Origin: JAEUIX01 sp046156035 | GTDB lineage: Bacteria > Planctomycetota > Phycisphaerae > Phycisphaerales > UBA1924 | DNA length: 64,000 nt | NCBI GenBank assembly: GCA_046156035.1 | Contig: JBJXEW010000043.1 | Span: forward strand, 1 to 64,000 | Reading direction: 5' to 3' | Part shown: piece after piece, positions 16,938 to 27,200 of the stretch | Layout of the letters: every line of letters starts with the position of its first letter | How positions within the stretch are numbered: the stretch's first letter is position 1 | Translations under genes and position numbers: made by a program | The notes under the pieces: generated by a model | Databases searched by the model: none | Seen by the model: the letters and a program-made list of their open reading frames with translations, nothing else | Told to the model about the DNA's origin: nothing

Positions 16938-17651
16938 TCAGTGGCCGGTCTTCTTGTCGTGCTTGTCGTCCTTCTTTTCGGCCTTCTTCTCGTCCTTGCC
17001 GGGCGCATCGCCGGTCTTGGTGTACACGATCTCCATCTGCTTCATCTCTTTGCCGCCGATGGTCTTGTAGAACGTCTCGGTGTAAGACGTGTCGGAGGCC
17101 CACTTCGAGACCTGCTTCATCTCGCACTTGGTGCCGTCCGGCTCCGTGCACTGTCCGGACATGGTCAGCGTCTTGCCGTCGGGCGAGGTCTGACCGGTCA
17201 TCATCATGAGGCCGGTGCCCATCGTGTCGTGCCAGACGCTCTCGAAGCGCTTGTCGATGTTGTTGTAGCCCATCATGCCGCCGCCCTGGAACTCCTGGCC
17301 CATGAAGTTCGACTTGAAACTCATGGCCAGGAAGCGCCCGTCCATCGTCATCTTGCACTTCACTTCACCGGGGCCGGCGTCCACCTCCTTGCCGTCGGGC
17401 TCCCACATCTTCATGCTGGTCTTCCACACGCCCGCGCTCTTGGCCAGCCACGCGTGCTGCGGGCCGGGCTTGCCCACCGCCTCATACTGCTTCATCATCT
17501 CGTCCATCGACGGCTCACCCTTCTTGCCGTCCGCGGCGGGCGCGGCGGCCTTGGGCATTTCCTTGCCCTTCTCCGCTTTCTTGTCCTGCGCCAAGAGCGG
17601 CGCGGAACACATCAGGCTGGTACCGACCATGAGTGCAAGCAAACGGTTCAT
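16938..17651 (-). CDS. Secreted DUF1579 protein
   Basis: A 237-residue protein with signal peptide MNRLLALMVGTSLMCSAPLLAQ. A Lys/Pro-rich linker follows, then a DUF1579 domain: HAWLAKSAGVWKTSMKMW, MDGRFLAMSF and MGYNNIDKRFESVWHDTMGTGLMMMTG. The tail is highly charged (KDEKKAEKKDDKHDKK). The family has a lipocalin-like barrel of unknown ligand. The ATG at 17651 is preceded by GGGAG; an in-frame extension to 17744 lacks such a site. It is monocistronic, with a good promoter about 90 nt upstream and a terminator downstream. Confidence 0.85.
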   Translation of the reverse strand: MNRLLALMVGTSLMCSAPLLAQDKKAEKGKEMPKAAAPAADGKKGEPSMDEMMKQYEAVGKPGPQHAWLAKSAGVWKTSMKMWEPDGKEVDAGPGEVKCKMTMDGRFLAMSFKSNFMGQEFQGGGMMGYNNIDKRFESVWHDTMGTGLMMMTGQTSPDGKTLTMSGQCTEPDGTKCEMKQVSKWASDTSYTETFYKTIGGKEMKQMEIVYTKTGDAPGKDEKKAEKKDDKHDKKTGH

Positions 17652-17747
17652 GTGATGCTCCCGCAAATCGAGGTGGGCCTCGGCGGGGGAGCCGACGCCC
17701 GGGTGTTGGTGGCCGCGCGGCAACAGTGCCGCGCATGGCTGCATGAG

Positions 17748-17775
17748 TATATAGGCTGGTCTTTGTTCGGGTCAA
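17748..17775 (-). promoter_or_regulatory. Sigma-70-like promoter for the DUF1579 gene
   Basis: Read on the minus strand: -35 TTGACC (17775-17770), 16-bp spacer, -10 TATATA (17753-17748). The start of transcription is expected near 17741, giving a leader of about 90 nt. The pattern matches the promoter found before tRNA-Thr/tuf. Confidence 0.7.
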
Positions 17776-17829
17776 GTATGGGTGGGGTTCCAGACAACTT
17801 TCTTCGACTATCCGCGGCAGAGACCGCGG

Positions 17830-19662
17830 TCAACGCGAAGGGGTCGTCGCCCACAGCGCGGCCCGCCACATGGTTTGGCACGCACGCTCGAAGGCACGCG
17901 CCATGCCCGGCCCATCGCACAAGGGCGATGCGACCATGCGCTGCCGGAGCGTGGCGCGGTAGTGCACGAGGCGCGCGCGGTCCGCGGCCAGTTCGCTCGC
18001 CAGGCGCACGTAGCCATCGGCATCATCCGCCAGCAACTCGGGCACGCCCACGGTGGTGAGCAAACTCACACCCACGCGGCCCGCGTGCGTGCCGCCGCGC
18101 AGGCCGATGACGGGCACACCCATGAACAGGGCCTCGCAGGTGGTGGTGGTGCCGTTATAGGGTGCCGAGTCCAGGGCGATGTCGGCCCGCAGGTAGTGGT
18201 GCAGGTGGCTGGCCATGTCGGGCATCCAGCCGATCAGTTCCACTCGCGCGGCATCAATGCGTGCTTCGGCCAGCCACTGGCGCGTCATGTCCAGCACGCC
18301 CGCGGAGGAGAGGCCCCGGTGCTTGATAACCAGCCGCGAGCCGGGGACCGCTTCGAGGATTCGGCCCCAGAGCGCGAAGAGGCGCGGGTTGAGTTTCTGC
18401 CCCGCGTTGCAACTGATGAACGTGATGTGGCCGGCCCCATCACGCGGCAGCGGGCCGGGGTCGGGGGCGCTGGTCGGCGGTGTGTAGCAGAGAAAGCAGC
18501 GGTCCAAGCGGATGTACCGCTCGGTGGCAGGGCCGGCGGGGTCAGTGGCAAGATCGCACGGGACGCTGCTTGCATCCGCGGCCGGCCCAGCCGGCATCGG
18601 ATCCGTGTGGGCATCGACCAACCGAAAATCCATCTCCGGCAGGCCCGTCGTGTTGGGGTAGCCCAGATACGTCGCCTGCACGGGCGCAGCGCGCTTGCGG
18701 AACATCGACAGCCGCGTGCCGTCGGTGTGGCCCGAGAGGTCGAAGAGAATGTCGATCTGGTCGGCCTTGATGCGCTCGACAAGCCGATCATCCGACACAC
18801 CCAGGCAATCAAACCAGCCGCCCCGAAACAGCGGCCGCAGCGCCTCGCTCGTCGCATCCCGCGTGCCGTTGAAATACGCAAACGCCTGCACACGCGCGGC
18901 ATCCAGATGCTCGACAATCGCACGAATAAACCACGCCACCGCATGAGCCCGAAAGTCTGCCGAAACAAAGCCGACACGCAGCACGCGGTCGGCCTGTGCG
19001 TTCTTGGGAACCGGGCGCGCGTGCGCGCTGCCCGCCGGGGCGCCCCCCGCGAGCCACTGGCACACACGCACATGCTCCGAGCGGATGAACTGGTCACTCA
19101 GGTCAGGGTCGTAGTTGAGCGTGCCGAGGTAGTTGGACACCAGGCTCGGCTTGTGCGGCGCGCTCGCAAGGCCGATCCGCAGCAGTTGCGTCGCCTCCTT
19201 CACCAGCCCCGCGGCGGTGAGCGATGCGCCCAGATTGGCAGCCGCGGCGGGGTCGTGCGGGGCCACCTCGCGGGCCCGCCGGCTGATGGCCACCGCCGCG
19301 TCGATCTCTCCCAGTGAATACAGCGTCGGGCCAAGACCGAGCAGCGCCTCCATGCCGTCGGGCACGATCTTGAGCGCGGCCTCAAAGTGCTGGCGGGCCT
19401 GCGCAAACTTGCCCCAGAAAAGGCAGAGGTTGCCGTAGTTGCCCAGGAGGGAATAGTCGTTCGGGTAGGCCGCGAGGCCGCGCTTGAAGAGGAACTCGGC
19501 CTGATCGAAGCGGCCGAGTTGGGTGAGTACGGCACCCAGAAGGCTTGTCGCGTCCGGGTCGGAGGGCTGCTTGGCGAGTTGACGGCGCAGCGTCTGCTCG
19601 GCCACATCAAGCCGACCGGACTGCATCTGCTGGACCGCGGCTTGGAAGGCGGGAGAGGGCAC
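17830..19662 (-). CDS. TPR/O-GlcNAc transferase-like protein (SPINDLY type)
   Basis: About 610 residues. The N-terminal third is TPR repeats (SGRLDVAEQTLRRQLAKQPSD, GRFDQAEFLFKRGLAAYPND, GKFAQARQHFEAALKIVPDG). The rest is an OGT-type GT41 catalytic region with LRVGFVSADFRAHAVAWF, DILFDLSGHTDGTRL, RAAPVQATYLGYPNTTG, MDFRLVDAHTDP and HITFISCNAGQKLNPRLFALW. It probably transfers a sugar to protein Ser/Thr in the cytosol; donor and target are unknown. The start is uncertain: the frame opens at TTG 19725, but the first residues there are translated from an AAGTGGC-type repeat, so GTG 19662 is preferred; ATG 19626 is also possible. The WD40 kinase lies just upstream. Confidence 0.85.
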   Translation of the reverse strand: MPSPAFQAAVQQMQSGRLDVAEQTLRRQLAKQPSDPDATSLLGAVLTQLGRFDQAEFLFKRGLAAYPNDYSLLGNYGNLCLFWGKFAQARQHFEAALKIVPDGMEALLGLGPTLYSLGEIDAAVAISRRAREVAPHDPAAAANLGASLTAAGLVKEATQLLRIGLASAPHKPSLVSNYLGTLNYDPDLSDQFIRSEHVRVCQWLAGGAPAGSAHARPVPKNAQADRVLRVGFVSADFRAHAVAWFIRAIVEHLDAARVQAFAYFNGTRDATSEALRPLFRGGWFDCLGVSDDRLVERIKADQIDILFDLSGHTDGTRLSMFRKRAAPVQATYLGYPNTTGLPEMDFRLVDAHTDPMPAGPAADASSVPCDLATDPAGPATERYIRLDRCFLCYTPPTSAPDPGPLPRDGAGHITFISCNAGQKLNPRLFALWGRILEAVPGSRLVIKHRGLSSAGVLDMTRQWLAEARIDAARVELIGWMPDMASHLHHYLRADIALDSAPYNGTTTTCEALFMGVPVIGLRGGTHAGRVGVSLLTTVGVPELLADDADGYVRLASELAADRARLVHYRATLRQRMVASPLCDGPGMARAFERACQTMWRAALWATTPSR

Positions 19663-19669
19663 GGGGGAA

Positions 19670-19710
19670 GAGGGTAGAAGTGGCGAAGTGGCAAAGTGGA
19701 GAGGTGCGCG
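19670..19710. repeat. Short AAGTGGC-type tandem repeat before the OGT-like gene
   Basis: GAAGTGGCGAAGTGGCAAAG and following bases form a degenerate 7-8-bp tandem repeat between the kinase stop and the likely OGT-like start. If the TTG at 19725 were used, this repeat would be translated as HFATSPLLPSS. Confidence 0.45.
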
Positions 19711-19777
19711 TGCGAGGCTCGCCAAGGTGCATTGTGGATTTCATCCCGAAGGGATGCGAGCCGGGGAGGGTTCCCGC

Positions 19778-22700
19778 TCACTTCAGCGGCACCACAAACT
19801 CCTTCTCGGTGCCGGCCTGCACGGCGGCGAGCCAGGCCTTGACGATCGCGCCGCCATCCTCGCCGCGCTCGTTGGCACGGCGCTCGGCGAAGCGGATGCG
19901 GTAGGGGATGCTGTCCCATAGCCTAGCCGTGCCATCGACCGATGCCGTGATGATCCGCGCGCTGTCGGCCGTGAATGCCGCGGAGGTAACCCCGCCGCCG
20001 TGGCCCTCGAGCACACCGACGCAGGTACCAGTTGCGGCATCCCAGACACGCGCAGTGCGGTCTCGCGATGCCGTCACGATGCGAGTGCCGTCGCGACTGA
20101 AAGTAGCGCTCCAGACCGTGCCCCCGTGGCCGCGGAGTTCCGAGAGCCTATCGCCCGTGGCCGCATCCCACACAGACGCGGTCGTGTCATATGACGCTGT
20201 TAAGACACGCGTGCCATCAGTGCTGAAGCTGACGGCCATGACTGCACCCGTGTGGCCCATTATGTGTCTCACCGTAGTTGCCGTGGCAATATCCCAAAGA
20301 CGCGCGGTCTTGTCCGCCGATGCCGTGACGATCTGCGTTCCATCGGGGCTGAACGCAGCGCAGAGGACATCATGCGTGTGGCCAACAAGTTCAACGAGCA
20401 GCGCACCTGTTGCCGCGTCCCAGACTCGCGCAGTGCGGTCCCAAGACCCTGTGACAATCCGCGCGCCATCTGGGCTGAATGCTGCGGAACGTACCATTTC
20501 CGAGTGGCCGCGTAGGGCAGCAACTCGCACACCTGTACCGGCATCCCATACCATCGCGCTGCGGTCGTCCGACGCCGTGACGATTCGTGTGCCGTCCGGA
20601 CTGAATGCAAGCGAGCGCACGGCACCCCCGTGCCCCTTCAGTTCAAGCATGCTTCGGCCACTGGCGACATCGCACACGCGAGCCGGTCCTTCGGCGGACG
20701 CAATGACAATTCGCCCGGCGTCATTACAGACCGCCACCGATGACCCCCCAGCAACCTTGGGTATAGCGATGGGACTTCCGCCCGTGGTTGAGGCATCCCA
20801 CACCCGAACGACGCCGTCTCGGGACAGGGTCACGGCCCGTGTCCCGTCGGGGTTGAAGACGGCCCGCAGTATCCCGCCTTTGTGACCCCGTAACTCCGCC
20901 AGGGTTGCGCCCGTGGCTGCATCCCATACCCGCGCAGTCCGGTCCTCCGACGCCGACAATATCCGCCGCCCATCCGGACTGAACTCTGCGTATATCACAT
21001 TGGCTGTATGCCCCCTGAGCTCTGCGACGCTGGCTCCAGAGATGGGGTCCCACACTCTTGCAGTGCTATCCTGCGCAACGGACACCACCCGCGTGCCGTC
21101 CGGGCTGAACGCTGCGAGTGTCACATTGGCTGTATGCCCCTTGAGCTCGGCAAGTTTGGCACCCGTCTTCGCGTCCCACACCTCGGGAGTTCGGACACCA
21201 AGCGCGGTGACAATTCGGTCGCCGCTTCGGCTGTAGGCGACAGCGGCGACCGGGTCGTATGCGGTGGTCACGGCGACCTTGAGCTCAAATACTCCGGCAC
21301 CCGTCGCTGCGTTCCACACCCACACGGTGCCATCGACCGACGCAGTGAGGACCCGAGTGCCGTCAGGGCTGAATCTTGCTCTCCTGACCTCACCGGTGTG
21401 CCCGTCGAACACAGATACTTGCGTGCCGGACTTGCCGTCCCATACTCGTGCCGTGCCATCTTTCGAAGCCGTGACGATTCGAGAACCGTCTGCGCTGAAG
21501 GCCGCTGTGTACACAGCATCCGCATGACCCGCGAGCAGCATGATGGGCGCGCCAGTCACCGAATCCCACACCCGGGCGGAGTGATCGGCCGATGCGGTCA
21601 CGATCTGGGCGCCGTCGGGGCTACACGCTACTGAATAGACCGTATCGTCATGGCCCCTGAACGCTGTGCCTGACGTTCCCGTTGCCATGTCCCACGAGGC
21701 CACCGACTGGCCACCCGATGCGGTGAAAAGTCGCGATCCATCGGGACTCAGTACAAAGCGGGGAAGATTACCTGCGGGAAGCCTGATTTCGAACACCTGC
21801 TTGTCAACACCTCGGTCTAGCCATCCCCACTCCCAGCCGCGGAGCCGAGCGGGGCACGCATCCAGCTTTTTTGTCACCCGATCGAACTGCTGGACCCCCA
21901 GCGCTGCGGCGGCCATCTCAACGTTTGCTATATACGAGTTGTACTCGATGGTCTCTCGTGCCTTGACCTCCCCCGCGCGTGCCGCCTCGGCCTCGGTGGT
22001 CTTGTCCTCGGCGACACGGAGGGCTGCCCGGAGTTGGGCGGTCCGACGATCGGTTTCCCACCGAGCAACGCCTGTTTCCAAGCGTGCGGCCTCGGCCTCC
22101 GCGGTCTTCGCGTCGGCCGCTGCGCGTGCGCTGTCAGCCCGGGCACTCTGCGCTCGATACAGAAGGGCCATCGCCCCCGTGCCGACGCCGCCCACCAAGA
22201 GCGTGGCCATCACCGCCCCCACGCCGATCACGACACCCTTGTTGCGTTTCACGAACTTCCGCACCCGGTACGCCGCGCTGGGCGGGGCCGCGAGGACCGG
22301 CTCCCCGGAGAGGTGCCTCTGCACATCCGCGGCAAACTGATTCGCCGTCTCGTAGCGCCGGGCACGGTCCTTATCGAGGGCCTTCAGCACGATCCAGTCC
22401 AGTTCGCCGCGCACGCGGCCTTTGAGGGCCCCGGGCTCGCTGTGGCGTGCCAGCGCGGCGGCCGCGAGCGTGTCCAGGCTGCGCGAGAGACGGAGGCTCG
22501 GGGCGAGGGGTTCCTCTTCGCGGATGATGCGTTGCATCTCGCCCCACGCGGCGGAGCGCAGGCGGGCCGAGTCAAACGGCGTGAGGCCGGTGAGCAGTTC
22601 GTAGAGGAGCACGCCGAGCGCGTAGATGTCGGTGCGTGTGTCGATGTCGGGCGAGCCCTCGGCCTGCTCGGGGCTCATGTACTCGGGCGTGCCCATGAGT

Positions 22701-23386
22701 TGGCGGTGCTCGGTGAAGAGCGTCTTGTCGGTGAGCGAGCCGCCCGCCGCGCCGGTGGCCTTGGCGATGCCGAAGTCGATGACGCGTGCGAAGGGCTTGC
22801 CATCCACCATGCTCACGAGCACGTTGCCGGGCTTGATGTCGCGGTGGATGATGCCCTTCTGGTGGGCGTGCTGCACGGCCTGGCACACCTGAGAGAAAAG
22901 GTCGAGGCGGGCGTCGACATCAAGGCGGTGGGCATCGGCGAAGGCGATGACCGAGTCGCCCACGACGTATTCCATCACGAAGTACGGGCGGCCGGTATCG
23001 GTGGCGCCGCCGTCGATGACGCGGGCAATGTGGGGGTGGTCCATCATCGCCAGGGCCTGGCGCTCGGCCTCGAAGCGGGCGATCACCTGGCGCGTGTCCA
23101 TGCCCAGTTTGATGACCTTGAGCGCCACCTTGCGGCGCACGGGCGCATCCTGCTGAGCCAGAAAGACCACGCCGAAGCCCCCTTCGCCGATGCGCTGGAG
23201 GAGTTTGTACGGCCCGATGCGCGTGCCCGCGGCTTCGGTGATGGGCGCGGCGGGCAGGAGCGTGGTGGCGGATGGGCCTGCGCCTTCTGTCACGCCTGCA
23301 TCGCGTGCGCTGACAGGGCTGACAGGATCGATCGAGGAACCGGGAAGAGGCGCGTCCGAGGGGCTGTGTCCGTGGTGGGCTGTCAT
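19778..23386 (-). CDS. Membrane-anchored serine/threonine kinase with WD40 propellers
   Basis: A 1202-residue Hanks-type kinase. Kinase subdomains are clear: GEGGFGVVFLAQ (about 60-71), VALKVIKLG, HRDIKPGNVLV, VIDFGIAKA, GTPEYMSPEQAEG and DIYALGVLLYELLTG. After the kinase, KRNKGVVIGVGAVMATLLVGG gives one membrane helix near residue 395. A charged coiled-coil region (residues about 410-490) precedes 15 WD40-type blades that run to near residue 1160, each with FSPDGTRIVTAS and a GH...WD frame. This topology puts the kinase inside and the propellers outside. It is common in planctomycetes; its signal and targets are unknown. A short non-repeat tail (EFVVPLK) ends the protein. Confidence 0.95.
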   Translation of the reverse strand: MTAHHGHSPSDAPLPGSSIDPVSPVSARDAGVTEGAGPSATTLLPAAPITEAAGTRIGPYKLLQRIGEGGFGVVFLAQQDAPVRRKVALKVIKLGMDTRQVIARFEAERQALAMMDHPHIARVIDGGATDTGRPYFVMEYVVGDSVIAFADAHRLDVDARLDLFSQVCQAVQHAHQKGIIHRDIKPGNVLVSMVDGKPFARVIDFGIAKATGAAGGSLTDKTLFTEHRQLMGTPEYMSPEQAEGSPDIDTRTDIYALGVLLYELLTGLTPFDSARLRSAAWGEMQRIIREEEPLAPSLRLSRSLDTLAAAALARHSEPGALKGRVRGELDWIVLKALDKDRARRYETANQFAADVQRHLSGEPVLAAPPSAAYRVRKFVKRNKGVVIGVGAVMATLLVGGVGTGAMALLYRAQSARADSARAAADAKTAEAEAARLETGVARWETDRRTAQLRAALRVAEDKTTEAEAARAGEVKARETIEYNSYIANVEMAAAALGVQQFDRVTKKLDACPARLRGWEWGWLDRGVDKQVFEIRLPAGNLPRFVLSPDGSRLFTASGGQSVASWDMATGTSGTAFRGHDDTVYSVACSPDGAQIVTASADHSARVWDSVTGAPIMLLAGHADAVYTAAFSADGSRIVTASKDGTARVWDGKSGTQVSVFDGHTGEVRRARFSPDGTRVLTASVDGTVWVWNAATGAGVFELKVAVTTAYDPVAAVAYSRSGDRIVTALGVRTPEVWDAKTGAKLAELKGHTANVTLAAFSPDGTRVVSVAQDSTARVWDPISGASVAELRGHTANVIYAEFSPDGRRILSASEDRTARVWDAATGATLAELRGHKGGILRAVFNPDGTRAVTLSRDGVVRVWDASTTGGSPIAIPKVAGGSSVAVCNDAGRIVIASAEGPARVCDVASGRSMLELKGHGGAVRSLAFSPDGTRIVTASDDRSAMVWDAGTGVRVAALRGHSEMVRSAAFSPDGARIVTGSWDRTARVWDAATGALLVELVGHTHDVLCAAFSPDGTQIVTASADKTARLWDIATATTVRHIMGHTGAVMAVSFSTDGTRVLTASYDTTASVWDAATGDRLSELRGHGGTVWSATFSRDGTRIVTASRDRTARVWDAATGTCVGVLEGHGGGVTSAAFTADSARIITASVDGTARLWDSIPYRIRFAERRANERGEDGGAIVKAWLAAVQAGTEKEFVVPLK

Positions 23387-23638
23387 GTGTGGACCTCGCG
23401 ACGGAGGGATTTGTGACGGCGGGCCGAGTCTCTACCTGATAGAACAGCAAACGGGCCAGCGGGGCATGGGAATCTCGGCAGTGCCGCGCGAAAGGCCCAG
23501 CCGGTGGCACCCGCTGGAGTCTAACCGCCGCCGAACACCGTCAGGAGGCGGACGGGACCCGCCCCCGGCGGGCCCCACCAACGCCCAAGCCACCCAAAAC
23601 GCCGCTCCCACCCTTCCCAACAACCCTCCAGCACCCCT

Positions 23639-24241
23639 ATGGAAACCCTCTCCGCCATCTGCCTTGGCCTTGCTCTCGCCACCGCCTGCGGCATGCGTGT
23701 CTTTCTGCCGCTGCTTGCCCTCTCCGCGGGTGTGAAGATGGGCCTGGTGTCGCCGTCCGAGAGTTTCGCGTGGGTCGGCAACACACCCGTAGTGATGGGC
23801 CTCGCCATCGCCGCGGCCGTCGAGGTGCTGGGCTATTTTCTACCGTGGGTGGATCATGCACTGGACGTGATCGCCACGCCGCTCGCGGCCGTCGCGGGCA
23901 CACTCGCCGCGGCCACACAACTCGTGGGCATTGAACATGTGGACCCGATGCTCGGCTGGGCCGGCTCGGTGCTGGGTGGCGGCGGCCTGGCCACGCTCAC
24001 GCAGGGCGCCACGGTGCTCACCCGCGCGGCATCAACAACCACCACACTCGGCTTTGCGAACCCGGTTGTGGCCGCGGCGGAGACAACCGGCGCACTCACG
24101 CTCAGCGTGGCCGCCGTCGTGCTGCCCATCGCGGGCGTACTCATGGTGGGCGCGGCGGGCTTCCTGGTGTGGCGATGGGTGAAGAACAGCCGCGCGGCCC
24201 GAGCAAACGCTGCGAGAAAGGTTCCGTGCGTGGCCCGCTGA
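23639..24241 (+). CDS. DUF4126 integral membrane protein
   Basis: A 200-residue protein with several hydrophobic helices. METLSAICLGLALATACGMR and VFLPLLALSAG are characteristic of DUF4126. Further helices lie around residues 45-65, 75-95, 125-140 and 155-180. The tail is Arg-rich and probably cytoplasmic. The function is unknown. It stands alone, divergent from the kinase across a 252-bp gap in which I see no clear promoter, and convergent with the AsmA-like gene. Confidence 0.8.
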   Translation: METLSAICLGLALATACGMRVFLPLLALSAGVKMGLVSPSESFAWVGNTPVVMGLAIAAAVEVLGYFLPWVDHALDVIATPLAAVAGTLAAATQLVGIEHVDPMLGWAGSVLGGGGLATLTQGATVLTRAASTTTTLGFANPVVAAAETTGALTLSVAAVVLPIAGVLMVGAAGFLVWRWVKNSRAARANAARKVPCVAR

Positions 24242-24260
24242 TCGCGCAAGACGGGCTGAT

Positions 24261-24278
24261 TGTCCAGTGCCCAGTGCC
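24261..24278. repeat. CCAGTGCCC dispersed repeat, short copy
   Basis: TGTCCAGTGCCCAGTGCC lies between the convergent DUF4126 and AsmA-like genes. The same unit recurs around 30600 and in the inverted arrays at 30720-30806. Confidence 0.5.
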
Positions 24279-24283
24279 TTCTT

Positions 24284-27200
24284 CTATTTCTTCTTCTTCC
24301 CGAACAGGTCGATCACGTTCTCGATGATCTTCTCGGGCTGCTTGGTCAGGTTGCCGCCGAACTCCTTGAAGAAGAGCTCCATGTCCGCGTAGATGCGTGG
24401 GTTGTCCATCGGGCCCTTGGCCCGGATCGGGATCATGGTGCCCTCGGCGAGCAGGTTGGGCAGAACCTTCCCCAGGCCCCTGCTCGCATCGCCGCTGACC
24501 TGCCCCAGCAGGCCCTTGCTCGCGGCGACGGTGGGGATGTACGTGATGACATCGACCTCGCGCTTGACCAGGTCGATCGTGCCGCGCGTGCTGAGCACGA
24601 ACGAGCGGACGGGGATGTCGAACCGCTCGTACGTGGCGATGCCGTTGCGCACGGCGACGGTGAACGGGGCGATGGGCTTCTGCGGCTCCTTGCCCGCGCT
24701 GAAGACCTGCGCATCCAGAAACTCGCCCAGCACTTCCTTGAACTCGTACTGGATCAGGCCCAGGTCCACCTGGATATCGCCGTTGAGATTCTCCATGCGG
24801 CTGTCAACGGGCACGCGCAGGTTGTTGCTGGTGATGCTCACCGGCTTGCTGTCGCCAGCCGGAGACGCGCCGGACCCACCCATGTTCTTCGAGACGCTGG
24901 CGAACAGGGGCAGCATCTTCATGAGGTTGGTGTTGGACTCGTACCTGAACCTCGTGAGGGCAACGTTGAGCGGCAGACGGGCACCGTCTGCCCCCACATC
25001 CAGCACCGCCTCGCGGATGGGTCCGCCCACGGCGAACAGCCCCTGTTCGCCGGGCTGACCGGCCTGGCGCGTGTTGAGCCGGACATCAACCGAGCCGCCC
25101 GCGCCGCCGCTCCCAGCGCCCAGCGACGCGTCCACGGCTTTCACGCTCAGGTCCATCTCGGTGCCCAGCGTCTGTACGATCTGGCCTTTCATGCCCGCGA
25201 TCGCATCCACCACGGCCGTGGGGAACTTTGTGGCCGTCGCGGTGAAGTTCACCAGCGCATTGCGAGTGTCGATGATTCCGTTCGCCTGCGCCAAGCCCTT
25301 CACGGAGCCCTTTACGCTCACGGGCTGGCCCGCCTGCCCGCGGGTTTCGCCCGCATCCACCGACGCGACGCTGGCATCGAATGCGATCGAGCCGTCTGGC
25401 GCGGAGCGGACGGCGGCCTTCACATCGTTGAGCGTCGCAGGGCGGGGGGGGCCGCTCGCATCCAGCAGCAGCACATCCACGCGCGGCAGGCTCACGTCCG
25501 CATCCAGCGCAAACACGCCGGGCTTGAGCGGGCCGGTGACGGCAAGGCCGCCGCGCGTTTCGGGAATGGCGATGGCGAGCGCCCGGACATTGACGGCGAG
25601 GTTGACGGGCGACGCGAACTTCATCGTGGGCGGCACGGGGCGGCCGTCCTTGTCCTTGCGGGCAAGCAGGTAGCGCTCGGCCCACGCGGGCTCGATGGTC
25701 CACTGCACGCTGGTGGGCTTGGCGAGCGAGAATCGCGTCGGCTCGCTCCGCAGTTCCAGCGGTCCGGTCTTGAGGCGCGGAGCCACAATGGTCGCCACGA
25801 TGGCCATGGGCTTGTCCGCTCCCCCGCTGCGCTGCGCCGTGAGGCCGATGGTCGCGGTTTCGCCCAAAGCGCCCGAGGCCAGGCCCGGCTCACCCAGCAC
25901 ACTGTCGAGCGCGGCGGTGTTCACGCCCGCAAGGTTCACACTCGCGTCAACGCTGGAGAGATCAGCCGCGGCGGTGGCCTTCAGGTCCAACTCCGCAACG
26001 CTCGTGCGCTCGTCGAGAATCAGCGACCCCTTGCCCGTGGCGGTGAGTTTCTGTCCTCCGCTCGCGCCGGGAGCGAGCATGGCAAGCGGCACACCCGCCA
26101 CGAGGGAGAAGTCCTTCATGCCGCCGGCCATGAGTTTGTCGCCCACGGGCACGTTGCTGACAGCGAACGTGCCGGGAATGGCCACCGTCGCGTTGAGCAC
26201 GCCCGCCGATGCGAACTGCGGCTCCACGGAGTTGCCGACCACCTTGATCGGAATCGTGACGGGCTCGGCGCTGACAAGCACCTTGGCCGGGCCGTTCACG
26301 CGGATGTTGGCCAGCGTGCCAGCGCCAGACTTCGCGGCGGGGTCTGCGCCCGCCGCGCCAGCGGGCGCGCTCGCCATGTTGCCCAGAGCGCTGAACGTCT
26401 CGGGGCGGAGCGTGGCCTCCGCGTTCAGAGCGCGCAGGCGCAGTTCCGTGGCGTTCAGATCGGCCGCGACACTGGCATTCAGACCCGTGCCCGTGAGCGT
26501 GGCCACAACAAGTTGCCGCGCCGCATCGGGCTTGGGGCCCGCACCGTCTCTGGATGGCTGATCGAAGAGGACGGTGGCGTTCACGGTGTCGCCCAGCACG
26601 CCGCGCGCAAGGTCGGCCCGTGCCGCGGGCTGCACGACGGCGATGAGCGATGTGGGCACGCCGGTCGCGAGCACTTGCCCGCTCACACGCACCGTCTGCA
26701 CGCCCGGCACGAGCGCGCCGGGCTTGGATGCCCCGCCTCCGAGCGCGGCATCAAGGCCCGCGACCTGCAGCGTGCCCGCGAGATCAAACGGGCGAGAGCC
26801 GTGGGCCATCTTGCCCTGAATGTTCACAACCGGGGCCACGCCGGGCTTGGCGGTGATATCCATCGCGACGGTTTCGATGTTCACCGGCTCGGTCGGCGCG
26901 CCTGCCGCCGCGCCCTCGGGCGCTCGCATCCACACGGCCAGGTTGCTCACGCGCGCCTTCACCACGGCGGAGGCCTTGGCCATATCCAGCGGCATCGCCG
27001 CGCCGGTCTTGGCATCCTTGCCGGGCAGCGGCAGGCTCAGGTCCGTGATTGTCGCCTCGATCGCGCCGGTTCCACCCACGCGCGTCATGAACGGCTGTGC
27101 CGCGTCTGCACCCATCTGCGGCTTACCCGAACCCATCAGCACACGCCCCACCACGCCCGCGGCAGACTGCACGCTGAGCGTGATCGGCCCGCCCGCAGTA

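Noticed and set aside
20000..21700. CRISPR-like or satellite array
   Set aside because: The periodicity of about 123 bp is the WD40 codons of the kinase gene; there are no spacer/repeat units.
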